Assembly: GCA_003151595.1 (NCBI GenBank)
Contig: PLXW01000162.1
Location: 3,730 to 11,296, forward strand
Source: Myxococcales bacterium
GTDB lineage: Bacteria > Myxococcota > Polyangia > Polyangiales > Polyangiaceae
DNA length: 7,567 nt
Reading direction: 5' to 3'
In this document: positions 1 to 6,311 of the stretch, in pieces
How the letters are laid out: each line of letters begins with the position of its first letter
Numbering within the stretch: the first letter of the stretch is position 1
Program-made: the position numbers and the translations under genes
The notes under the pieces: generated by a model
Told to the model about the DNA's origin: nothing
Databases searched by the model: none
The model's input: the letters and a program-made list of their open reading frames with translations, nothing else

Positions 1-1055
1 CGGGCGTGTTCCATCTCGTGACGCACGCCTGCTTCAAGGCGTGCCTCTTCCTGTCCGCGGGCGCGCTCATTCACGCGCTCCACCACGCGCTCGCGAAGAA
101 GGGGATCCGCCACGAGAAGCACGCGCAGGACGTTCGCCGGATGGGCGGGCTCGCGCGCGTCCTCCCGAAGACCGCGCGCGCCTACGCCATCGGCTGCCTG
201 GCGATGACCGCTGCGCCCATCCCCGGGCTCGCCGGCTTCTGGTCGAAGGACGACATCCTCGTGCGCGCGTTCACGGCGAAGAACCTCGTGATCCCCGGAG
301 CGATCCTCGGCGTCGCGGCGCTGGTCGTCGCCGCGCTGACGAGCTTCTACATGTGGCGCACGTACTACCTCGCGTTCGACGGCGAGCCCCGTACGCCGCT
401 CCATGACGTGCACGAGCCTGACGACGCCACGGCGCTCGTGCTCACAGTGCTCGCGGGCCTCTGCGTCGTCGTCGGCGTCGTGCTCGGCGTGAGCACGAAG
501 CTGATCGGGCGGGGAGGGGAGTCGCTGCTGGAGGCGTGGCTCGCGCCGTCGCTTCGTGGAGCCGAGGCGCCGTTCGCCAACGGCGGAGCGCTCGTCGAGT
601 GGGCCGTCATCGCGGCGACGTACGCCTGCGCGCTCGGCGGCGCGCTCCTGGCGCGATCGCAGTATGCGGGGCGCAAGCACCACGACGCGTGGGAAGAGCG
701 CGAGCGTCGTTCGCCCCTCTTCGCGGCCAGCACGCACGGCTTCTGGATCGACGCGCTCTACAAGCACACGTTCGTCGCGCTCACGAACCGCGTGCGCGAG
801 TTCGCCGCCGAGTTCGATCGCACCGTCGTCGACGGCCTCGTCAACTTCGCGGGCGTTCTCACGCGCGCCTTCGCGTGGGTCGTCGGTCGCGTCGATGACG
901 ACGTGGTCGACGGCGCGGTGAGCGCGCTCTCGCGAGGGACCCTCCGCGCCGGTGAGCGAATTCGCGCCGCGCAGACCGGGCGCGTTCAGTCGTATGTCTA
1001 CGTGATCGTCCTCGGTATCCTTGCGCTCGCCTTCCTCCCTTACTGGCTTCGCTGA
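1..1055 (+). CDS. nuoL: NADH-quinone oxidoreductase subunit L (complex I), C-terminal part, 5' end outside window
   Basis: NuoL is the distal antiporter-like, proton-pumping subunit of the complex I membrane arm. The reading frame enters from the left edge, with no start in the window. The first residues (FHLVTHACFKACLF) match the conserved TM10 segment, normally FHLxTHAFFKALLF, including its lysine (codon 36-38). The motif IPGLAGFWSKDDIL follows, with the TM12 lysine at 246-248, equivalent to E. coli Lys399. The rest fits the lateral helix HL and the last membrane helix: a FWIDALY segment, a DxxVVDG segment, then QTGRVQSY followed by a hydrophobic stretch and the stop. The part after the TM12 lysine is about 268 residues against about 214 in E. 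coli, as seen in many non-enterobacterial NuoL proteins. A GTG at 6 is internal, not the start. nuoM begins 3 bases after the stop. Confidence 0.97.
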   Translation, partial: GVFHLVTHACFKACLFLSAGALIHALHHALAKKGIRHEKHAQDVRRMGGLARVLPKTARAYAIGCLAMTAAPIPGLAGFWSKDDILVRAFTAKNLVIPGAILGVAALVVAALTSFYMWRTYYLAFDGEPRTPLHDVHEPDDATALVLTVLAGLCVVVGVVLGVSTKLIGRGGESLLEAWLAPSLRGAEAPFANGGALVEWAVIAATYACALGGALLARSQYAGRKHHDAWEERERRSPLFAASTHGFWIDALYKHTFVALTNRVREFAAEFDRTVVDGLVNFAGVLTRAFAWVVGRVDDDVVDGAVSALSRGTLRAGERIRAAQTGRVQSYVYVIVLGILALAFLPYWLR

Positions 1056-1058
1056 TCG

Positions 1059-3251
1059 ATGAATTTGCGCCGTACCCATCGCTTCCCACTCCTTCTCTGC
1101 GTCGCGTTCGCGCTCCTCGCGTTCGTCGCTCTCGCGATCGCACGAAGCCCGCGTGCCTTCGCCGCGCCCCTCACCGACGCCGGTGCCCCCGCCGCTTCCG
1201 CCTCCGCGCCGGCGCCGCCTCCTCTCCCGCATCGCCCCATCATCACGCTCGCCACCCGCGACGAAGGCGCGCGCGGACCGCTTCTCCTCACGGCGCACGA
1301 CGGCGCGTACGTCGCCGAGCTCACGATCGGCAACGACGGCGGCGAGCCTCTCGTCATCTCGCGCATCGCCATCCGCGGCGACGACGAAGACGTCCGCGCC
1401 CCTCCGCGCCTCTCGGTCCGCTTCAGCGACGGCCCGGCGACCTCCGCGACCCTCGCGTCCGGCGCGACGAAGAACGTCGTCGTCGCCTGGACACCCGAGC
1501 GCAACGCCCGCACGCGCCAGGTGTTCGCGCACGTCGTGGTCACGTCGAACGACGAGCAAGCGGGCGAAGTGGCCATGGGCGTGCACGCGCAGCTGGCGTC
1601 GGCGCTCCCGTTCTTCTCCGATCACCTGCTCTCGTGGGTCACGTTCCTTCCGCTCCTCGGCGCGCTCGTCATCGTGGTGCTGGCGAGCTTCGGCCGCGGC
1701 GACGATCGCTCGGCACGGATCATCGCGCTCGTGGCCACGGCGCTTCAGTGTGTCTTCGCCTTGTGGATCGCCGGCGCTTTCCACGGCGACGTCACCCGCC
1801 TCGACGGCAACGACGGCTACCAGCTCATCGAGCACGCCGTGTGGGTCCGCTCGTTCGACGCCGAGTACTTTCTCGGCGTCGACGGCGTCAGCATGCCGAT
1901 GGTCCTGCTCACGTCGCTGGTGAGCTTCATCGGCTGCATCGCCAGCGCCTCGATCTCGACGCGCGCGCGCGGCTACTACGCCCTCTATCTGCTGCTCGCG
2001 ACGGGCATGATGGGCGTCTTCGTCGCGCTCGATCTCCTGCTTTTCTACGTATTCTGGGAGGTGATGCTCCTGCCGATGTACTTCCTCATCGGCGTGTGGG
2101 GCGGTCCGCGGAAGGAGTACGCCGCGATCAAGTTCTTCCTCTACACGCTGGTTGGCAGCGTCTTCATGCTGCTCGCGTTCGTCGCGCTGTATTCGAACGC
2201 CGACCGCACGTTCCTCGTCGACGGCACCACCGTCGCTCACACGTTCTCCATCCCCGAGCTCGCGCGTGTCTCGTTCGCGGGCAAGCACCTCACGGTCTTC
2301 GGCGTCGGCTTCTCGAAGGCGATCTGGATCCTTCTGTTCTTCGGGTTCGCCATCAAGATCCCGGTCTTCCCGCTCCACACGTGGCTCCCCGACGCGCACG
2401 TCGAGGCGCCCACGCCGATCAGCGTCGTGCTCGCCGCGGTGCTCTTGAAGATGGGCACCTACGGCATCTTGCGGATCAACTTCGCCGTCCTCCCCGACGC
2501 CACGCGCTGGGCCGCGGGCGCGATCGTCGCGTTCGGCGTGGTGAACGTGATCTACGGCGCCTTCTGCGCGATGGCGCAGGACGATCTCAAGCGCCTCGTC
2601 GCGTACTCGAGCGTGAGCCACATGGGCTTCTGCCTCATCGGCCTCGGGTCGCTCACGCCCCAAGGGATCGCCGCGTGTCTCTTCCAGATGGTGAGCCATG
2701 GCGTCGTCGCGGCGATGCTCTTCCTCCTCGTCGGCGTCATCTACGACCGCGTCCACACGCGCAGCCTCCGCGCGATGGGCGGGCTCGCGTCCGAGATGCC
2801 TCTCTACGCCGCGCTCTCGGGGCTCGCCTTCATGGCGTCGCTGGGGTTGCCCGGGCTCTCCGGGTTCTGGGGCGAAGCGCTCGCGCTCCTCGGCGCGTTC
2901 CCGAGCTACCGCGCGCTCACGACGATCGCCGCGCTCGGTCTCGTGCTCTCGGCGGCGTACAACCTGGGAGCGTTTCAGCGCATGTTCCTCGGGCCGCTGC
3001 GCGAGTCGTGGCGAACGAGCGGCGCGCTGGAACCGTTCGGCGGGCGATTCCCCGACGTGACCGGGCGCGAGCTGGCGTCGATCGCGCCGCTCGCGGTCCT
3101 CGCGGTCGTCCTCGGTTTCTGGCCCGTCCCGCTCTTCGGGCTCATCGCCGGCGGCGTTCGCGACGTGTCGTCGCTGGTCGATCCTGCGGGGCCCGATCAG
3201 ATTGCGTCGCTCTTCCATCGCGCTACGCACGCGCTCGCGATGCTCCCGTGA
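1059..3251 (+). CDS. nuoM: NADH-quinone oxidoreductase subunit M with an exported N-terminal Ig-like domain
   Basis: NuoM is an antiporter-like, proton-translocating subunit of the complex I membrane arm. The protein has 730 residues; NuoM is usually about 500. The canonical core starts near residue 186 (LLSWVTFLPLLGALV). It carries the charged residues of the channel: Glu334 (FWEVMLLPMYFLIG, E. coli Glu144), Lys433 (AIKIPVFPLHTWLPDAH, Lys234), Lys464 (LLKMGTYG, Lys265) and Glu606 (GFWGEALALLG, Glu407). The spacings 31 and 142 equal those in E. coli, so the core looks functional. Residues 1-35 resemble a signal peptide, 36-58 are Ala/Pro-rich, and about 82-180 form an Ig-like domain. The ATG at 1059 lies 3 bases after nuoL, with no clear ribosome binding site, so coupling is likely. 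An in-frame ATG at 1575 (residue 173) would give a near-normal NuoM, but the upstream codons look genuinely coding. nuoN overlaps the stop. Confidence 0.96.
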   Translation: MNLRRTHRFPLLLCVAFALLAFVALAIARSPRAFAAPLTDAGAPAASASAPAPPPLPHRPIITLATRDEGARGPLLLTAHDGAYVAELTIGNDGGEPLVISRIAIRGDDEDVRAPPRLSVRFSDGPATSATLASGATKNVVVAWTPERNARTRQVFAHVVVTSNDEQAGEVAMGVHAQLASALPFFSDHLLSWVTFLPLLGALVIVVLASFGRGDDRSARIIALVATALQCVFALWIAGAFHGDVTRLDGNDGYQLIEHAVWVRSFDAEYFLGVDGVSMPMVLLTSLVSFIGCIASASISTRARGYYALYLLLATGMMGVFVALDLLLFYVFWEVMLLPMYFLIGVWGGPRKEYAAIKFFLYTLVGSVFMLLAFVALYSNADRTFLVDGTTVAHTFSIPELARVSFAGKHLTVFGVGFSKAIWILLFFGFAIKIPVFPLHTWLPDAHVEAPTPISVVLAAVLLKMGTYGILRINFAVLPDATRWAAGAIVAFGVVNVIYGAFCAMAQDDLKRLVAYSSVSHMGFCLIGLGSLTPQGIAACLFQMVSHGVVAAMLFLLVGVIYDRVHTRSLRAMGGLASEMPLYAALSGLAFMASLGLPGLSGFWGEALALLGAFPSYRALTTIAALGLVLSAAYNLGAFQRMFLGPLRESWRTSGALEPFGGRFPDVTGRELASIAPLAVLAVVLGFWPVPLFGLIAGGVRDVSSLVDPAGPDQIASLFHRATHALAMLP
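1302..1598 (+). other. Ig-like (ASH/DUF1573-like) domain fused to the N-terminus of NuoM
   Basis: This stretch encodes residues 82-180 of the long NuoM. It shows the layout of ASH/DUF1573-type immunoglobulin-fold domains: VAELTIGNDGGEPLVISRI (strand, Asn, Gly, then PL-I), LASGATKNVVVAWTPE (in place of the usual LxPGxxxxVxVxFxP), and VVVTSNDEQAGEVAMGVHA (in place of the usual VxTNDPxxPxxxVxVxG). The cysteine sometimes found in DUF1573 is absent. A basic N-terminus, a hydrophobic run at residues 10-28 and AFAAP at 34-37 lie upstream, so export is predicted. The family assignment rests on pattern reading only; the function of the domain is unknown. Confidence 0.65.
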
Positions 3252-4792
3252 CGCCGCCGCTCACGCTCACCTCGCTCGAGAGCGCGCGCTACGCGATCCC
3301 GGAGATCGCGCTCTCGCTCGCGGCGCTGCTGGTGCTCGCGTGGGATCTGTTCGCGAAACCGCGTGCGCGACGGACGGGCATCTTCGTCATCGCTCTCGGC
3401 GGGCTCGCCGTCGCCGCCTTCGCGAGCGCGCGCGAGCTCACTCTGGCCCCGCGCTTCCCGCTCCCCGCCGTCCTCTTCGACGGCCAACTCACGTGCGACA
3501 CGTACGCCTGCGCGTTCCGTCTCTTCTTCGCGATCGTGACGGCGTTCGTGGTCGTCGCCGCCATTCCGGCGCGCACGGTCGCGCGCGGTCCCGATCGAAG
3601 CGCGCTCGGCGAGACGATCGCGCTACTCCTCGTGGTGTGCCTCGGCATGAACCTCATGGCCATGGCCCGCACGCTTCTCCTCGTCTACCTCGCGATCGAG
3701 ATCGTCAGCGTCCTCTCGTTCATCCTCACGGCCTTCCGCGCCGGAGACGGGAAGAGCCACGAAGCCGCCCTCAAGTACGTCGTCTACGGCGGCGTCGCGT
3801 CCGGCGTGATGCTCTACGGAATGAGCTGGATTTACGGCCTCTCGCGCTCCCTCGCGCTCGACGAGATCTCCGAGCGCGTGATCGCGATGACGCGCGAGCA
3901 GGGGCATCTCCCGAACGCGTTCGTGATCGGCGCGGCGTGCGTGACCGCGGGGCTCGCCTACAAGATCGCCGCGGCCCCGTTTCACATGTGGGCCCCCGAC
4001 GTCTACGAAGGCGCGCCCACGCTCGTCGCCGCGTTCCTCTCCGTCGGCCCCAAGGCCGCCGGCTTCGCGCTCCTCGTTCGCTTCTTCCGAGAAGCCTTCG
4101 GCGCGCAAGCTGCGACCGCCGAGCCGCGCGCGGCGTGGGGAATTCTCGCCGGCTCGCTCGCCATCGCCACGATGACGATCGGCAACCTGAGCGCGCTGGC
4201 GCAGACGAACATGAAGCGCCTGCTCGCGTACTCGAGCATCGCGCACGCCGGCACGATGCTCCTCGCGTTCGCCACCTTCGACGACGAAGGGGTCGCCGCG
4301 ATCGCCTTCTACCTCGTCGCCTACTGCGCGATGAACCTCGGCGCGTTCCTCGTGGTGCTCGCCGTCGGCGAAGCGAGCGGCGGCGACGAGAGTCTCGGCG
4401 CCTTCCGCGGTCTCGGCGCGCGCGCTCCGGCGATGGCCGCGGCGATGGCGGTCTTCCTCATTTCGCTCGTCGGTCTCCCGCCGTTCGCCGGCTTCGTCGG
4501 CAAGCTGTACGTGCTGGTCGCGCTCCTGCGCGCGCCCGGCGATTACCACCAGTGGTACTGGTTCCTCGCGGTCGCCGGAGTCGTGAACACGGCGGTTTCG
4601 CTCTTCTATTACGCCCGCGTTCTCCGCGCCATGTACCTCGAAGACGCCCCCGCCGGCGCGAGTGCGCGCGTGTCGGTCCGCAGGCTTCACGCTTCGCTGG
4701 CCCTGATCCTGGCCGTCCCGACGGTCTTGCTTGGAGTTTGGTGGGGTCCGCTCTACGATTTCCTCAGCCTGCGCGTAGCGGCGACACCATGA
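3248..4792 (+). CDS. nuoN: NADH-quinone oxidoreductase subunit N (complex I)
   Basis: NuoN is the antiporter-like, proton-pumping subunit of the complex I membrane arm closest to the small subunits NuoA/J/K. The protein has 514 residues (E. coli 485). The start is a GTG at 3248 that overlaps the nuoM stop by 4 bases (GTGA); it gives the expected N-terminus leading into the first membrane helix (IPEIALSLAALLVL). Key residues are present: Glu151 (YLAIEIVSVLSF, E. coli Glu133), Lys239 (LAYKIAAAPFHMWAPDVYEG, Lys217), Lys269 (GPKAAGFALL, Lys247) and Lys419 (PPFAGFVGKLYV, Lys395). The TM7-TM8 lysine spacing of 30 is the same as in E. coli. The motif QTNMKRLLAYSSIAHAG is typical of NuoN. The frame stays open far upstream, but that part is only a shadow of nuoM. 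No Shine-Dalgarno sequence is evident, so translation probably depends on nuoM. Confidence 0.96.
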   Translation: MTPPLTLTSLESARYAIPEIALSLAALLVLAWDLFAKPRARRTGIFVIALGGLAVAAFASARELTLAPRFPLPAVLFDGQLTCDTYACAFRLFFAIVTAFVVVAAIPARTVARGPDRSALGETIALLLVVCLGMNLMAMARTLLLVYLAIEIVSVLSFILTAFRAGDGKSHEAALKYVVYGGVASGVMLYGMSWIYGLSRSLALDEISERVIAMTREQGHLPNAFVIGAACVTAGLAYKIAAAPFHMWAPDVYEGAPTLVAAFLSVGPKAAGFALLVRFFREAFGAQAATAEPRAAWGILAGSLAIATMTIGNLSALAQTNMKRLLAYSSIAHAGTMLLAFATFDDEGVAAIAFYLVAYCAMNLGAFLVVLAVGEASGGDESLGAFRGLGARAPAMAAAMAVFLISLVGLPPFAGFVGKLYVLVALLRAPGDYHQWYWFLAVAGVVNTAVSLFYYARVLRAMYLEDAPAGASARVSVRRLHASLALILAVPTVLLGVWWGPLYDFLSLRVAATP

Positions 4793-5166
4793 CCAACGAA
4801 CGCCGACCGATGACCGACGCCGAAGCGCGTAACCACCAGCGCCTCGCGTTCGAAGTGAAGGTCGACATCGTGAGCGACCACAACTTCTACGCGGGCCTCT
4901 CGCTCAACATCTCCGAGGGCGGCATCTTCGTCGCCACGCACGTCTCCTATCCGGTGGGGACGCGCCTGGAGATTCGCCTCTTGCTCCCCGGCGAGGAAGT
5001 GCCGACGTCGATCATGACCGAGGTGCGCTGGGTCCGCCCGCACAGCGACGCGAAAGACGACGCCGGCGCCGGCCTGGGGCTCAGCTTCGTCGACGTGCCC
5101 GAGATCGTGCTCGCGAAGATCAGCGGCTTCGCGCAGAGCCGCGAGCCGCTCTACTACGAGGACTGA
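4789..5166 (+). CDS. PilZ-domain protein, putative cyclic-di-GMP receptor
   Basis: This is a cytoplasmic protein of 125 residues made of little more than one PilZ domain. The two cyclic-di-GMP-binding motifs are complete: RxxxR at residues 14-18 (RNHQR) and (D/N)xSxxG at 40-45 (NISEGG). The order that follows, GIFVAT, then PVGTRLEIRLLLPG, then VRWVRP, and finally GLGLSFVDV, is typical of the short PilZ proteins abundant in myxobacteria, where many paralogues act in motility or gene regulation. The ATG at 4789 overlaps the nuoN stop by 4 bases (ATGA), so it is preferred over the ATG at 4810. The overlap implies co-transcription and probable translational coupling with complex I genes. Ligand binding is well supported by the motifs. 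The target is unknown, and nothing in the sequence proves a link to respiration beyond gene position. Confidence 0.92.
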   Translation: MTNERRPMTDAEARNHQRLAFEVKVDIVSDHNFYAGLSLNISEGGIFVATHVSYPVGTRLEIRLLLPGEEVPTSIMTEVRWVRPHSDAKDDAGAGLGLSFVDVPEIVLAKISGFAQSREPLYYED

Positions 5167-5175
5167 GCGTCAGTC
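5161..5175. terminator. Small perfect inverted repeat spanning both convergent stop codons
   Basis: GACTGA, a 3-base loop GCG, and TCAGTC form a perfect 6-base-pair stem. The repeat contains the TGA stop of the PilZ gene and the TGA stop of the opposing hydrolase remnant. A hairpin between convergent genes could act in both directions, but the stem is short and no T-tract follows on either strand. A terminator role is therefore weakly supported. The symmetry arises because both reading frames end in Asp-stop (GAC TGA). Confidence 0.3.
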
Positions 5176-6264
5176 GGCGCAGCGCGGGTCGTTCGGCGGA
5201 CCCGGCGCGACGTCGGTCTCGTACCGGTCGTCGAGGCGGATTCCCCACGAGAGGCCGTCGAGCACCAGCGGTTCGACCTGCGCGATCGACGCCCAGATCT
5301 CCGCGACGCCGTGCTCGCAGGTCATCTGCCAGTGCGCCTCGTTCGCGTCCTTCGGTGGAAGGTCGCGATCGAAGTGGCACGCGCCGAAGTTTCGACGAAC
5401 GTTCGCGAGGCCGCCGGGGACTGACTCCCCCAACCGAGCCCGTTGCCGACCACTCGACCCGGCCCTGCGCCGTCGACCCATTGAATCTGCTGCATCTCGC
5501 GCCTCGAGCTGCGACGCACGGGGCCGCTCGAAGTCCCGCTGCGTGCGGGCCATGCATCGAGTTGAAAGGCGAGGTACTTCGCCATCTCGCGAACGCTCGA
5601 GTAGAGCCCGCCGGCCCCCGCGACTTCGCCGGTGACCCACGGCGCGCTCGCATCGAGCGCGCCACCGCTCCCCAGGACGTATCCGCTCGCGCGTCGCTCG
5701 CTCTTCGCGTCGCCGTGCGCCAACCAATCCGTCGTGCCCATCCCGATCGGCCGCAAGACGCTGGCGCGCAGATAGTCGCGGAACGGCATCCCCGATACGC
5801 GCGACACGATGACCCAGCGAGCGCAGCTCCGGGAGATAGGTTGCAGCGGGGGCGTCGAGCGAGAGCTTCCCCTCGTCGCGCAGTCGAAGGACGGCGAGCG
5901 CGGTGAACGGCTTTGTGATCGAGCCGATCTCGAAGCGCGTGTCGACGTCGACCGGCGCATTCGAAGCGAGGTCCGCGACGCCGTATGCCCGCGACCACGC
6001 GAGCTCGCCATCGACGACGAGCCCCACCGCGAGCCCCGGCAGCTTTTGCGACGCGCGATACTGCGCGAAGTGCGCACCGAGCTTCGAATACGCCGTGGCC
6101 AGCTTCGCGCGCCGCGCCGGATCCGTGAACGACGGCACCGGTGCCGGCCGCTCGTCGAACCGCTGCGTCGTTGCGTGCGAGGCCACCGGCGCGCTTCGCG
6201 ACGTCGCCGCGCATCCGCACGCGAGCGTCGCAGCGGCAACGAGACGCGTGAGACGCATCGCCAC
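5170..6264 (-). pseudogene. Decayed serine hydrolase (beta-lactamase / penicillin-binding-like family), internally deleted
   Basis: The remnant falls into three pieces. Piece 1 (about 5812-6264) has a hydrophobic N-terminus with nearby cysteines (possible lipoprotein signal), then KLPGLAVGLVVDGELAWSR and the catalytic SxxK (SITK, Ser codon 5920-5922). Piece 2 (about 5427-5813) lies in another frame and resumes with SGMPFRDYLRASVLRPIGM, then GGLYSSVREMAKYLAFQLDA (5550-5609). Piece 3 (5170 to about 5415) returns to the first frame, with NEAHWQMTCEHG and a Trp/Leu-rich tail. About 60-70 residues with the YxN motif are missing near 5800-5813. The region with the HxG/KTG motif is missing near 5405-5430. 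Two of three active-site motifs are gone, so activity is unlikely. The first frame stays open throughout (364 codons from a GTG at 6264; an ATG at 6258 is an alternative start), but its middle, about residues 153-283, is out of phase with the homologous reading. Assembly error is a less likely alternative. Confidence 0.8.
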
Positions 6265-6268
6265 GGAA

Positions 6269-6274
6269 TCCCCC
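6269..6274 (-). promoter_or_regulatory. Possible ribosome binding site of the hydrolase remnant
   Basis: The purine run GGGGGA on the - strand lies 4 bases before the GTG at 6264 and 10 bases before the in-frame ATG at 6258. The spacing mildly favours the ATG as the ancestral start. The match is weak in such G-rich DNA. Confidence 0.3.
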
Positions 6275-6311
6275 GATCGCTTCGAGCCCCGCTACGCGCG
6301 AAGCCCGCGCG

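Noticed and set aside
1040..1576. Antisense frame of 178 codons opposite the NuoM extension
   Set aside because: It has no recognisable motif and a Ser/Arg/Ala-biased composition. The + strand reading gives a signal peptide and a coherent Ig-like pattern, so the + strand is the coding one.
1634..3247. Open frame running on upstream of nuoN, apparently a 1052-codon gene
   Set aside because: The upstream part overlaps nuoM out of phase and gives Arg/Pro/His-rich sequence typical of GC-rich shadow frames. The NuoN homology begins exactly at the GTG at 3248.
3623..4690. Antisense open frame of 355 codons inside nuoN
   Set aside because: Its translation is a low-complexity Arg/Glu/His/Ala mixture with no recognisable motif, as expected opposite a GC-rich membrane protein gene.
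3202..4788. Open frame running on upstream of the PilZ gene
   Set aside because: It is an Arg-rich shadow of nuoN. The PilZ homology starts at the ATG overlapping the nuoN stop.
5355..5906. + strand frame of 183 codons across the hydrolase remnant
   Set aside because: Arg/Ala/Pro-rich shadow sequence. The - strand readings carry clear beta-lactamase-family motifs over the same bases.
6279..6304. Inverted repeat GCTTCG ... CGAAGC just after atpG as a terminator
   Set aside because: The stem has 6 pairs, the loop 14 bases, and no T-tract follows. Such matches are frequent by chance in this base composition.
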